Source: Halobacillus salinarum (GTDB lineage: Bacteria; Bacillota; Bacilli; Bacillales; Halobacillaceae). Taken from it: a DNA stretch of 64,000 nt. The DNA is taken from contig NZ_CP095073.1 of the NCBI RefSeq assembly GCF_022919095.1, positions 2,232,001 through 2,296,000 of the forward strand, read 5' to 3'. A program made the position numbers and the translations under genes. How positions within the stretch are numbered: position 1 is the first letter of the stretch; every line of letters begins with the position of its first letter. The notes below the pieces were generated by a model, which saw only the letters and a list, made by a program, of their open reading frames with translations, was not told where the DNA came from and did not search any database. Below, piece by piece: positions 36,720-46,127 of the stretch.

Positions 36720-37193
36720 ATGACCATAACATTTGTACCTATGGAAGAGACTGACTTTAACTCTTACTTAAAGATTTCACTTGGGGAATATGCCTATGAG
36801 CACGTAAAAGCTGGAAACTGGACCGAAGAAGAGGCCCTTCAAAAAGCAGAGGAACAGTTTAAAGAACTGCTACCAGAAGGATTAGAGACCGAAAATCACT
36901 ACTTTTTTTCTCTTTATGATCATGAATTAGGGAATGTAGGGATATTGTGGCTGAATATTACGGAAGACAATCACGGGAAGAAAGGATTTATTTTTGATAT
37001 TAAAATTGACGAACAGCATCAAGGTTCGGGACTGGGGAAAGGAGCCATGTACACTCTAGATGAGTACTGTCTTAAAGAAGGAATCAAACAAATGCGTCTG
37101 CATGTTTTTGCGCATAATCAAAGAGCAGTTGCCCTTTATGAAAAAATGGGGTTTATGATGACAGATTACATGATGAGCAAGATATACGAGTAA
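36720..37193 (+). CDS. GNAT family N-acetyltransferase
   Basis: The 157-residue protein has the acetyl-CoA site QHQGSGLGKGAM (R/Q-x-x-G-x-G/A) near residue 101 and the C-terminal NQRAVALYEKMGF motif. Three ATGs follow each other at 36714, 36717 and 36720; the third is best spaced from AAAGGAGG. It lies 79 bases after ykoC, so co-transcription with the transporter is possible, but no thiamin link is visible. The acceptor substrate is unknown. Confidence 0.85.
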   Translation: MTITFVPMEETDFNSYLKISLGEYAYEHVKAGNWTEEEALQKAEEQFKELLPEGLETENHYFFSLYDHELGNVGILWLNITEDNHGKKGFIFDIKIDEQHQGSGLGKGAMYTLDEYCLKEGIKQMRLHVFAHNQRAVALYEKMGFMMTDYMMSKIYE

Positions 37194-37373
37194 TAGAATC
37201 AATCAAAATGACGGTTTAATATTTTGAAATAGTTAATATTCTGGTTTGTTATTTTAACAAGCATGTCCTTTTTAATAATTGTTATTTAAATATATAAAAA
37301 AATATAAAATGGATCCCAGCCAGCATTGACGCGACTTGTGAGCATTTTTGTCCTAATTTTTCAAAAAATTGAT

Positions 37374-37398
37374 GTTTATCAACAATAACAGTGGGAAT
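37374..37398 (+). promoter_or_regulatory. Sigma-B-like promoter of ectD
   Basis: GTTTAT (37374-37379) and GGGAAT (37393-37398), 13 bases apart, fit the sigma-B pattern GTTTAW-N13/14-GGGWAW. It would give a leader of about 80 bases. The rest of the region 37194-37488 is AT-rich with no gene visible. Confidence 0.6.
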
Positions 37399-37488
37399 GT
37401 GGGGAGTACGTAGGAGAGTTCCCTAGGGGAAAAATTCACTAACACAGCTTAGAAGAGATCATAAATCTTTGACAAGGAGTGTTTGTAA

Positions 37489-38385
37489 ATGCAAGATCTC
37501 TATCCTTCCCGCAAAAATAACAAACCAGAAATCATTGAACGCAAAGATCCAGTCATTCATTCAGATGTTACAAAGGAGAAAGGGCCTTTATCTGAAGAGC
37601 AAATCAACTTTTATCAAAAAAATGGATTTTTGCAAATTGAGAATTTTTTCTCCGATGAAGAAGTATCGGATATGCAGAAAGGAATTTTTGAATTACAGGA
37701 TACAAACAAAGATGTTCAATCCGAAAAAGTGATCCGTGAACCTCAAAGTGATGAAATACGTTCGATCTTCCACGTTCACAATGACGATGAATACTTTAAA
37801 AAGGTTACGAATGATCAGCGGATTCTAGACATAGTACAATATTTACTAGGTAGTGATGTTTACATTCACCAATCACGCATTAACTACAAACCAGGCTTTA
37901 CAGGTAAGGAATTCGACTGGCATTCAGATTTTGAAACATGGCATGTGGAAGATGGGATGCCAAGGATGAGAGCTGTGAGCCTATCCATTGCTCTCTCTGA
38001 CAACTATACCTTTAACGGTCCGCTTATGTTGATCCCTGGATCTCAGAATTACTTCGTAAGCTGCGTAGGGGAGACTCCTGAGGACAACTATAAGGAATCC
38101 TTAAAGAAACAAAAGCTCGGGGTACCCGATCATAACAGCTTAAGATGGCTTGCCGATAATGGCGGCGGAATTTCTGTACCAACTGGAAAAGCTGGGGCGA
38201 TTACTCTGTTTGAAAGCAATACAATGCATGGATCAAATGGAAATATCACCCCATATAGCCGTAACAACTTATTCATGGTATTTAACAGTGTAGAGAATAA
38301 ATTAGTGGAACCTTTTTCAGGAGGTAAAGAACGTCCGGAGTTTATCGCTGTTAGAGAAGGGGCACGTCCATTAAGCTTCACTTAA
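37489..38385 (+). CDS. ectD: Ectoine hydroxylase
   Basis: EctD is an Fe(II)/2-oxoglutarate dioxygenase that converts ectoine to 5-hydroxyectoine, a compatible solute against salt and heat. The EctD consensus [17 protein letters not shown] is intact. Fe ligands His145, Asp147 and His247 are offset by one from the Virgibacillus enzyme (146, 148, 248). Length (298) is typical. AAGGAGTG precedes the ATG. The ectABC genes are not in the window, so ectoine must be made elsewhere or imported. A sigma-B-like promoter lies upstream and a terminator 41 bases downstream. Confidence 0.95.
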   Translation: MQDLYPSRKNNKPEIIERKDPVIHSDVTKEKGPLSEEQINFYQKNGFLQIENFFSDEEVSDMQKGIFELQDTNKDVQSEKVIREPQSDEIRSIFHVHNDDEYFKKVTNDQRILDIVQYLLGSDVYIHQSRINYKPGFTGKEFDWHSDFETWHVEDGMPRMRAVSLSIALSDNYTFNGPLMLIPGSQNYFVSCVGETPEDNYKESLKKQKLGVPDHNSLRWLADNGGGISVPTGKAGAITLFESNTMHGSNGNITPYSRNNLFMVFNSVENKLVEPFSGGKERPEFIAVREGARPLSFT

Positions 38386-38426
38386 GTGAATAGCTGAACT
38401 AGGGAACTTTCCTGAAAGATTTTAAG

Positions 38427-38462
38427 CCGTCCATAAGATGACTCTTATGGACGGTTCTTTTT
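38427..38462 (+). terminator. Terminator of ectD
   Basis: A perfect 12-base-pair stem (38427-38438 with 38443-38454) with TGAC loop and T-rich tail. Its right arm overlaps the stop codon of the convergent small gene. Confidence 0.88.
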
Positions 38463-38741
38463 AGTTCTGTCAGGTTTTAATAATGTTCTTTGCAGAAAAC
38501 CCCAATGAAGCTCGTGGGCGATGTAATCTCTGCCATCAATCGAAAATCTTCTGTAATCAATATAGACTGCTGTTTTCCCTTGCTTTGATAGTTCTTCAAT
38601 GATCGCATTCACGTAATTCTGATTAAACACCAAATATTTTTCATCTAAGTCAATAATTATGGTGCCTTTTTTATACCCTAATAGACCAGCAATAAAATAA
38701 ACGAGTAAAAAAAAGAGAAGAATGGTTATGATCAGGTTCAA
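38445..38741 (-). CDS. Small membrane-anchored protein of unknown function
   Basis: I do not recognise a family. The product is about 98 residues: one N-terminal membrane helix (LIITILLFFLLVYFIAGLL), then a soluble domain with a possible alpha/beta pattern (YLVFNQNYVNAIIEELSKQG, TAVYIDYRRFSIDGRDY). The open frame begins at a GTG at 38750, which touches its AGGAA; the TTG at 38741 is better spaced. It diverges from dinB and its last codons lie in the ectD terminator. Codon use looks like its neighbours. Confidence 0.6.
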   Translation of the reverse strand: MNLIITILLFFLLVYFIAGLLGYKKGTIIIDLDEKYLVFNQNYVNAIIEELSKQGKTAVYIDYRRFSIDGRDYIAHELHWGFLQRTLLKPDRTKKNRP

Positions 38742-38818
38742 ATAGAACACTTCCTAAAATAAGCTTTCTAATAATTACGATTGAGAAAAGTATTCGTTTC
38801 AGCAGCTAAGGAATTTCG

Positions 38819-38845
38819 TGATATAATGGAAAGAACAGTTGTTCG
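38819..38845 (+). promoter_or_regulatory. Extended -10 promoter and LexA (SOS) box of dinB
   Basis: TGATATAAT (38819-38827) is a perfect extended -10 element. Just after it, AGAACAGTTGTTCG (38832-38845) matches the Bacillus LexA box CGAAC-N4-GTTCG at nine of ten positions. The box would sit at the transcription start. Confidence 0.7.
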
Positions 38846-38861
38846 AAAAGGAAGGATAATC

Positions 38862-40109
38862 GTGTCCAAATGGTATCCAAAAAATGGCCGGGTCATTTTC
38901 CACGTTGACATGAATAGTTTTTTTGCTTCCGTAGAGATGGCTTTCGATCCCTCTCTTAAAGGCAAACCTTTAGCTATCGCTGGTAATCCTGAAGAAAGAA
39001 GAGGAATTGTAGTAACCAGCAGTTATGAAGCAAGGAAGTATGGAGTGAAAACGACCATGCCGGTAGGAGAAGCACGGAGACTCTGCCCTGATTTAATCGT
39101 TATGAGCCCCACCTTTGAAAGGTACCGGACGGCTTCGAAGGAAATGTTCAAAATTCTAGCTGACGTTACTCCCATTGTCCAACCAGTTTCCATTGATGAG
39201 GGTTATATGGACATTACTGATTGTGAAGCTCAAGGGACGCCTCCTGAGCTTGCCAGGTATATTCAGGAGCGAATTCATCACGAACTTGACCTTCCTTGCA
39301 GTATAGGGATTGCTCCAAATAAATTTCTCGCGAAAATGGCGTCAGATATGAAAAAGCCGATGGGAATTACGATTTTAAGAAAAAGGGATTTAGCAAAAAA
39401 ACTGTGGCCGCTTCCAGTGGAGGAAATGCACGGGATTGGAGAAAAAACGGCCGGAAAACTGCATCATTTACAAATAAAAACGGTTGGTGAACTAGCGGCT
39501 GCTTCTCCTTTAGAATTAAAAAGAATCCTTGGAATCAATGGAGAGCGGTTGCAGAACAAAGCAAATGGGATCGATACGAAACCTGTTGATCCGGAAGCCG
39601 TCCACGAATTTAAAAGTATCGGAACTTCTACTACATTGCCACACGACACTACTGATGAAACAGAAATTCGCAAAGTCTTGAGAAGACTCGCGGCGAAAGT
39701 GGAACAGCGAATGAAGAATAAGCAGGTATTAAGCAGAAATGTCCAGGTTATGATTCGTTATTATGATCGGAAAACGGTGACGAGAAGCAGGCAGCTGCAA
39801 GATTATATGTATACGGCTGATGACATTTTTAATATTGCTTTGCAGCAGTTTGAAGCTCATTGGACGCAGGAACCTGTCAGGCTACTTGGTGTGACTGCTC
39901 AAGACTTAGCTGATAAAGAAGAAGTAACCCAGCAGTTGAATATTTTTAATTATGAATCTTATGCCAGCAAAGAAAAGCTTTATGACGCCATTGAGAAAAT
40001 CAATAAAAAATATGGTAATGATACATTTAAGTCTTTATCCTCTTCAGAACAAGGACAGGTGACTACGAGCTTTCAAAAGGATTTCCTTGATGATTACAAA
40101 AAAGAATGA
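38862..40109 (+). CDS. dinB: DNA polymerase IV (Y family)
   Basis: This 415-residue translesion polymerase has FHVDMNSFFASVE with the first catalytic Asp, SSYEARKYGVK, and VSIDEGYMDIT with the second carboxylate pair, followed by the helix-hairpin-helix segment EEMHGIGEKTAGKL and a little-finger domain. QLNIFN near the C-terminus resembles a beta-clamp binding motif. The GTG at 38862 behind AAGGAAGG matches the PolY1/YqjH length; earlier in-frame starts overlap the promoter. The LexA box suggests damage induction. Confidence 0.92.
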   Translation: MSKWYPKNGRVIFHVDMNSFFASVEMAFDPSLKGKPLAIAGNPEERRGIVVTSSYEARKYGVKTTMPVGEARRLCPDLIVMSPTFERYRTASKEMFKILADVTPIVQPVSIDEGYMDITDCEAQGTPPELARYIQERIHHELDLPCSIGIAPNKFLAKMASDMKKPMGITILRKRDLAKKLWPLPVEEMHGIGEKTAGKLHHLQIKTVGELAAASPLELKRILGINGERLQNKANGIDTKPVDPEAVHEFKSIGTSTTLPHDTTDETEIRKVLRRLAAKVEQRMKNKQVLSRNVQVMIRYYDRKTVTRSRQLQDYMYTADDIFNIALQQFEAHWTQEPVRLLGVTAQDLADKEEVTQQLNIFNYESYASKEKLYDAIEKINKKYGNDTFKSLSSSEQGQVTTSFQKDFLDDYKKE

Positions 40110-40131
40110 GCAAATAATATAGGGAGCTTCG

Positions 40132-40174
40132 GCTTGCAGAGAAATCAGAAGAGATTTTTCTGCAAGCTAATTTT
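40132..40174 (+). terminator. Terminator of dinB
   Basis: A 15-base-pair stem (40132-40146 with 40153-40167, one G-U pair) is followed by a T-rich stretch. Confidence 0.85.
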
Positions 40175-40292
40175 ATGTTTGTTGAGGGATAGATGATAAA
40201 TATCATTTATTAATAACTTCCAATTGTATTCCCCGAGATTAATGATCCATACCTTTCTTGCCAATCATTCACATAAATAACATATAATAAAA

Positions 40293-40392
40293 TGAAATAT
40301 TTCGATTGGAATATTTCAAAAAATGTTGTAGGACAATGTTAAGTGTTGTAAGATGATTGTAGAATTGAAATATTACATAGAATATATTTCAA
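40293..40392. promoter_or_regulatory. Promoter flanked by two similar dyads (ABC exporter)
   Basis: TGAAATATT-N8-AATATTTCA (40293-40318) and TTGAAATAT-N10-ATATTTCAA (40365-40392) are two copies of almost the same inverted repeat. Between them lies a possible promoter, TTGTAG (40326-40331) with TAAGAT (40349-40354), 17 bases apart. The pair could bind one repressor and loop the promoter. No regulator gene is adjacent. Nothing else is seen in 40175-40414. Confidence 0.5.
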
Positions 40393-40414
40393 AATTAAAG
40401 TGGAGTTGATGGGA

Positions 40415-41116
40415 ATGACGATCAAAGTACAAAATGTAAACAAAAAATACAGAAGCGGAGAAGTAGATATTCACGCGTTACGAGAGGCCACTTTAGAGGT
40501 TCCTGACCATGAAATCGTGACAATTCTAGGGCCGTCCGGTTCAGGGAAATCCACACTTCTTAATGTTATTGGTGGGATTGATCAGTTTGACACCGGACGT
40601 ATAGAAGTAGCAGGCAGTTATCTGGAAACGCTTAAATCCAGCCAGCTAACAGAATTCAGAAGAAATAATATCGGATTCATTTTTCAGCAGTACAACCTCA
40701 TCCCAACGTTGACGGTAAAGGAAAATGTAGAGGTCGGTAAAGAATTGAGTAGCCAGCCGTTAGATATGGAGGATATTTTACAAAAGGTAGGAATGGAAGA
40801 TAAGGAAAACAAATTTCCTTATCAGCTTAGCGGAGGGGAGCAGCAGCGCGTAGCAATTGCCAGAGCGCTTATTAAAAATCCAAAGTATTTGTTGTGTGAT
40901 GAACCCACCGGGGCTCTGGATGAAGAAACGGGCAAAAAGATCCTTTCGTTATTGAAATATGTGAATTCCATCTATGGGACAACGGTGTTAATTATTACTC
41001 ATAATCAAGGGATAGGAGATATGGCTAATCGTGTCATAAGAATGAAGAGTGGGGAAATTACTGATTCTTTTATCAATGAACACCCTATCGAACCAGAGAA
41101 GGTGACCTGGGCATGA
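40415..41116 (+). CDS. ABC transporter ATP-binding protein (MacB/LolD type)
   Basis: The 233-residue ATPase has Walker A GPSGSGKST, a Q-loop in FIFQQYNLIPTLT, signature QLSGGEQQR and Walker B YLLCDEPTGALD, with the typical THNQ switch. This subfamily pairs with FtsX-type permeases and often works by mechanotransmission. The ATG at 40415 is nine bases after GGAG; earlier GTG and ATG codons are poorly spaced. It overlaps the permease gene by four bases. Confidence 0.9.
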   Translation: MTIKVQNVNKKYRSGEVDIHALREATLEVPDHEIVTILGPSGSGKSTLLNVIGGIDQFDTGRIEVAGSYLETLKSSQLTEFRRNNIGFIFQQYNLIPTLTVKENVEVGKELSSQPLDMEDILQKVGMEDKENKFPYQLSGGEQQRVAIARALIKNPKYLLCDEPTGALDEETGKKILSLLKYVNSIYGTTVLIITHNQGIGDMANRVIRMKSGEITDSFINEHPIEPEKVTWA

Positions 41117-43367
41117 TCTTACGAAAAACAATACCAAGAAATATCAGAGAGAAAAAATTTCAATATTCAGGGGTTACGCTTCTGCTCTTCTTTTCTGTGA
41201 TGCTGTATGTAGGTTTGTCGATGGCAATTTCTACCCTTGATAAGAGAAATGAGCAGTTTTCCAAAGAAAACAACCAGGAAAGCTTTCATTTAGTAACAAG
41301 TGATACGCTTTCTAAAGAGCAGTTGTCGACATGGGAAAATGAGTATCATTTTAAATTAGAAGAAAGACATTACCAGAACCTCCAAGTTTCTGAGGATACA
41401 ACGTTGCGGTTGTTAGGAATAACGAATAAAATAAACATTCCTTTTATTTCTGAAGGGAAGATGCCGGATAAGTCTGGGGAAATTGCTGTAGCAGAGGCTT
41501 TTGCAGCGAAAAATGGTTTCCAAATTGGTGATGAAATTGACTTAAATGGTACGAAAGGGAAAATTACAGGTTTTGTATATTTACCTGACTACATCTATAT
41601 GATTCAGCACCAGTACGACATTATAAGCAATCCAAAGCAGTTTGGAATTGGGATTACAGTACAAGACACGTTTTCAAAAACGAATCGGCCATTGCAGACA
41701 GAGGTACTGGGATTTAAGGAAAATGGCAAAATACCTAATGAGTTTCTTACTGATGTAAAAAAACAATCAGCCATTCTGCAATATGTTGAAAATGAAGAAA
41801 ATGCGAGAATCCAATATATAGATTCAGAAATTGAGGGGGCAAGTACGACCATAACTTCTCTTTCCACCTTTATTCTCATTCTCTCAATAGTAATGATTTT
41901 GATGCTCATGAAGCGACGTTTGGAGCTTCAAAGGAAAGAGATTGGTACACTGCTTGCGTTAGGGTACCGACGGAATGAGTTGCAATTCCATTATCTTGGC
42001 TATGCTTGGATCGTTGGATTAACAGGAAGTGTTACAGGAATATTGGCAGGCGCAGGATTATCTGTTCCATTATCCAATATGTATTCGAATTATTTTAATT
42101 TACCTGCTGTTTCCATGTTTGACTGGAGTCCTTCAGCCTTATTGATAGGTTTTTTCATGCCGATTATACTGTTAGTACTTTTGACAACAGTTGTAATTCA
42201 CCGAACGTTAAGACTGGATCCTTTAACTCTGCTTCGACCGAAGGAAGTAACGAGTGGAAAGAAATCCTGGTTTGAGAAGCTTCCATGGATGCAAACTGGT
42301 ACTTTTATAAGAAGATTCCGGTTAAGGCTGCTCGTTCGAAATAAGGCTAGAAGTTTTTATATTTTTCTTGGAGTTATGTTTTCCACCATACTCCTTCTGT
42401 TTGGGTTTATTGCGTTTCGTTCGATGAACCAGCTGGTCGATACAACTTATCAGGATGTTCAGAGTTATAATTACGCCGTCCATTATAAATCCTTGCAATC
42501 GGATGAAGTGCCTGAATCCGAAAGTCCATTTGTGATGTCGGAAATCAAAATAGCAAATGACAAGGGGAAAAAATCGAAAGCGAGTCTATACGGAATTATA
42601 CCTGAAACAGATTATTTACATTTAATGAATGGGGAAGAGAGGCTGAATCAGTCTCTTAATGATGGAGTTGTAATTAGTAGGCCATTAGCTGCCGTACTCG
42701 GGGTAAATAAAGGGGATTCCTTGACGCTGACGAATACGCTGAACCAAAAAGAATGGGATACCCAGGTTCAGGGGGTTACAGATATTTACATCGGAAAAAC
42801 TCTCTATCTTCCTTTAAAAAAGGTTAATGCATTCTTAGGCTATCCAAAGGGTAGTTATACAGCAGTTTGGCAGAAGAATAAACCTGAAGTTACTAATAAT
42901 GTGTTTATGATTGAAGATAAGCAGAAGGTCATTGACAGCTTTGAAGCGTCTTCGGGGGCTACTCGATATTCTGTCTTTGGCATGGCCGGATTCGCTATTA
43001 TGATCGGTGTCATCGTCTTGACTCTGCTTACAAATTTAATTGTAGAAGAAAATTCACCTTCAATTTCATTATTTAAAGTAATGGGCTACACGAACCAGGA
43101 GGTTTCCAAACTGGTTTTAAATGTGTACACTCCTGTAGTGTTTTTATCCTATTTTATTTCTATTCCATTAGCTGTGCTTGGACTGAAAGCTACATTTAAC
43201 AGCCTTGTGGAACAAACAGGATTCCTCCTTCCGACCACACTTACCGGGGGATGGTCGTTCTAGGACTTGTGGTGATTTGGTTTACGTACTGGGTGTCTTT
43301 GTCTCTGTCGAAACGTAAATTAAAAAAGATTTCCCTTCAGGAAGCGTTAAAAAAGCAACAAGATTAA
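41113..43367 (+). CDS. ABC transporter permease with two FtsX domains, frame broken near the end
   Basis: The protein has an N-terminal helix, a large outer domain (about residues 40-240), three helices of a first FtsX unit (about 250-370), another helix, a second outer domain and a final FtsX unit. As printed it stops at 43263 after LTGGWSF. One more G in the run 43246-43250 gives LTGGMVVLGLVVIWFTYW and a stop at 43367, completing the last helix and a basic tail. The shift is therefore probably an error. Substrate is unknown; peptide antibiotic or lipoprotein handling is typical of the family. Confidence 0.82.
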
Positions 43368-43374
43368 TCAGAGA

Positions 43375-43415
43375 AGCAGCAGACACTAGGACCTACCATG
43401 CGTCTGCTGCTATTT
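43375..43415. terminator. Hairpin between the permease and aldehyde dehydrogenase genes
   Basis: AGCAGCAGAC (43375-43384) pairs with GTCTGCTGCT (43402-43411) around a 17-base loop between convergent genes. Confidence 0.55.
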
Positions 43416-43416
43416 G

Positions 43417-44778
43417 TTATCCTAAGATTTTTTTTATGAAAAAAAGCCCGGTTTTTGAATCAGGATATCGAAAACGGTGGTCAAACTTTGTCGATTGGTT
43501 AGTAATGCTTTTAGTATGGGTGAATGTTTCAAAACTGGCCTGACCATGATACATTCCTATACCGCTTTCGCCGATTCCTCCAAATGGGAGGTGAGGGTTT
43601 AGAGTATGATAAAGCGTATCATTAATACAGCCTCCTCCAAAGGATAGGGATGTCGTAATAAACATTTGTTCTTCTTTGTTTTCGCCAAAATAATAAAGGG
43701 CTAAAGGTTTTGGCTTTGCTTTTACCATACTGACGGCTTCCTCCAAAGAAGAAAAAGTAAATACCGGAAGAAGAGGGCCGAATATTTCCTCTTCTTTAAG
43801 AGCTTCATGGCTGTTTAAGCCATCCAGGATGGAAGGTTCGATTTTTTGGTTGCCATCATGAACTTCTCCGCCATAAATGATTTCGCTGGCAATAAGATGT
43901 TTTTTTAATCGTTTATAATGATGATCATTAACAATTTTTACGTATTTCCCATTTTTTACAGGCTGGTCTCCATAAAACATCTGAATGTAAGATTTGATAT
44001 GAGCAAGAAGTTCGTTCTTAATAGTGTGGTGCACAAGTAAATAATCCGGAGCTATACACGTTTGGCCGGCATTTGTAAATTTACCCCAGACTATCCGTTT
44101 AGCAGCGAGATGAAGTACAGCATCTTTGTGCACGATAGCCGGGCTTTTTCCTCCTAATTCTAATGTTACAGGGATCAGGCGGGAACTCGCCTGAGCTAGT
44201 ATTTTTTTTCCTACCGATGTGCTCCCAGTGAAAAAGACGTAATCTAATGGCTGCATCATGAGCTGCTCCGTCACTTCTTTACCGCCTTCTACGACTGCAA
44301 TATATTCCTCTTTGAAGTATTGGTTGATCATCTTTTTTAATACCCATGAGACAGTAGGCGTCACTTCAGACGGTTTTAAAATAATGGTATTCCCTGCAGC
44401 TATTGCGCCAATTACAGGAGCCAGGGAAAGTTGAAGTGGATAGTTCCAAGGCGCAATTACCAGTACGAGCCCATAGGGATCCTTTAGTATATAATTGCGT
44501 GAACCAATGTGAGTGAAGGGAGCTTTTACTTTTTCTGGTTTCATCCATTGCTTAATATGCTTCAACTGCTCGTTAATCTCATTTTTTAAGACTGCAATCT
44601 CACCAGCGTAAGCCTCGTATTCGGATTTACTCAAATCGTAGCGGAGTGCACGTAAAATGGGCTTTTCAAAGGTAATCAGCATTTGCTTGAAACGTTTAAG
44701 CTGTTTCCTTCGAAAATCATAGCTCCTCGTGTGGCCTTCTTCAAACCATTGTTTCTGTAGCTTTACTAAGTTTTCCAT
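43417..44778 (-). CDS. Aldehyde dehydrogenase (YwdH-like, class 3 type)
   Basis: The 453-residue enzyme has the NAD(P) segment APWNYPLQL, FTGSTSVGK, catalytic Glu in LELGGKSP, catalytic Cys in NAGQTCIAPD and PFGGIGESG near the end. It lacks the long N-terminal extension of other classes and has a hydrophobic, basic tail (TGLFFIKKILG) that may touch membranes. Members oxidise medium- and long-chain aldehydes. It follows rnz by 12 bases on the same strand, suggesting one transcript. Confidence 0.88.
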   Translation of the reverse strand: MENLVKLQKQWFEEGHTRSYDFRRKQLKRFKQMLITFEKPILRALRYDLSKSEYEAYAGEIAVLKNEINEQLKHIKQWMKPEKVKAPFTHIGSRNYILKDPYGLVLVIAPWNYPLQLSLAPVIGAIAAGNTIILKPSEVTPTVSWVLKKMINQYFKEEYIAVVEGGKEVTEQLMMQPLDYVFFTGSTSVGKKILAQASSRLIPVTLELGGKSPAIVHKDAVLHLAAKRIVWGKFTNAGQTCIAPDYLLVHHTIKNELLAHIKSYIQMFYGDQPVKNGKYVKIVNDHHYKRLKKHLIASEIIYGGEVHDGNQKIEPSILDGLNSHEALKEEEIFGPLLPVFTFSSLEEAVSMVKAKPKPLALYYFGENKEEQMFITTSLSFGGGCINDTLYHTLNPHLPFGGIGESGIGMYHGQASFETFTHTKSITNQSTKFDHRFRYPDSKTGLFFIKKILG

Positions 44779-44790
44779 AACCTCTCTCCT

Positions 44791-45717
44791 TTACAAATGG
44801 AAAGGGATATAATGCTGATAATAATCATAAGCAAGAATCGTATTGGGAAAGATCGCTTTTGCATCTTTTTCTAAGATACTCAAGTCCTGGTCCTGATACC
44901 TCGATGAAAAGTGATTGAGAATCAAAGTCCCAGCATCTGCTTCTCTTGCTAGTGAGGCAGCCTGGTAAACGGTCGAGTGGAAGTAGTCATAAGCCATTTG
45001 CTCTTCTTTACTTGCAAATGTGGCTTCGTGTACAAGGACATCTACGCCTTCAAGTTTTTGCTTCAAGGAAGGAATATATCTCGTATCCCCTAATATGGCC
45101 AATTTTCTTCCCCGCTTCGGGGGCCCGACGACGTCATCACGATAAATCACCCTTCCGTCATCAAGCCGGGTAACGGGCTGTTTCTTTATTTGCTGATAAA
45201 TAGGGCCGGGTGTAATACCTTGTTCCGTTAATTTATCCGGCTGCAGTTCACCGAGTTTATCTTTTTCATTAATTAGAAACCCATAACTTTCCATTCCATG
45301 GTCCAAGGCAATGGATTCAACTTGGAATTGCTCGTCTTCAAACAGCAGTCCTTCTTCGATTTCCTTTATATAAAGAGGGTACTTCAACCTAGTTCCGCTT
45401 ACTTTCAAACTAATGTCAACGTATTCCTTCACACCTTTAGGGCCATACACGGTAACAGGAGATTCCCCTCCCTGGAAGGACCGGCTGCTAAGTAGGCCGG
45501 GAAGGCCGTATAAATGGTCGCCGTGTAAATGGGTGAGAAATATTTTTTCGATTCGTCGAGGTCGGACGGACGTATGTAAAATTTGATGCTGAGTGGCTTC
45601 TCCGCAGTCAAATACCCAAGTCGTTCCACGTTCTTCTAACAGCCTCAATACGAGAGAAGAAACGTTGCGGTTTTTAGAAGGCACTCCTGAGCCTGTTCCT
45701 AGAAAGAATAATTCCAA
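44791..45717 (-). CDS. rnz: Ribonuclease Z
   Basis: RNase Z removes the 3' trailer from tRNA precursors lacking CCA. The 308-residue metallo-beta-lactamase-fold enzyme has [10 protein letters not shown], the metal site [30 protein letters not shown] and [18 protein letters not shown] is upstream of the ATG. The order rnz, gap, namA on one strand matches B. subtilis yqjK-yqjL-yqjM, with yqjL missing. Confidence 0.93.
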   Translation of the reverse strand: MELFFLGTGSGVPSKNRNVSSLVLRLLEERGTTWVFDCGEATQHQILHTSVRPRRIEKIFLTHLHGDHLYGLPGLLSSRSFQGGESPVTVYGPKGVKEYVDISLKVSGTRLKYPLYIKEIEEGLLFEDEQFQVESIALDHGMESYGFLINEKDKLGELQPDKLTEQGITPGPIYQQIKKQPVTRLDDGRVIYRDDVVGPPKRGRKLAILGDTRYIPSLKQKLEGVDVLVHEATFASKEEQMAYDYFHSTVYQAASLAREADAGTLILNHFSSRYQDQDLSILEKDAKAIFPNTILAYDYYQHYIPFHL

Positions 45718-46038
45718 AAGTTATCCCTCCTTTTTTCTCATCATACCACCTGAACCTTATAGAAGTACATAATTCGCCCTTGCCGAAGAGACAAGTAATC
45801 AATAGAGACTGGGAGTAGATGAATAGCAACCCGTCTTAAGACAAAACAAGGAAAGATAGAGAAATTCCGAAGTTGTCGATAGTTATGACTTTTGAAAATA
45901 AGCTCCGCCTATCCCTGCCTGCATCCGGCAGACTGCGGAAGCCGGAAAAAGCTGGCGGACGTCGCCTATTCTCATCCTATAAAACTACTGCCCACAGAAA
46001 TAACGGGAATTAAATAAGGCGTTTTTCCATTATAAAAA
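45718..46038. other. Intergenic stretch with a GC-rich nested dyad, no gene seen
   Basis: No convincing reading frame with a ribosome binding site was found. Between 45904 and 45959 a GC-rich patch has an outer pair TCCGCC/GGCGGA and an inner pair CCGGC/GCCGG (or alternative CTGCC/GGCAG), unlike the AT-rich surroundings. It lies about 190 bases upstream of rnz on the minus strand. It could be a structured RNA or a dispersed repeat; neither can be shown here. Confidence 0.4.
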
Positions 46039-46087
46039 ATCCGAATGATGGTGAAATTTTGTGATAAGATTTCACCATCATTCGGAT
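46033..46087 (-). terminator. Terminator of namA
   Basis: A 19-base-pair perfect inverted repeat (46039-46057 with 46069-46087), followed on the minus strand by a T run (46033-46038). Confidence 0.88.
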
Positions 46088-46127
46088 ATTAGAATGGCTG
46101 AAACACGTGCGTGCCAGCCATTTTTAA

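Noticed and set aside
37194-37370. Small gene or RNA in the AT-rich stretch before ectD
   Set aside because: No start with a ribosome binding site and no stable structure; only the sigma-B-like promoter further on stands out.
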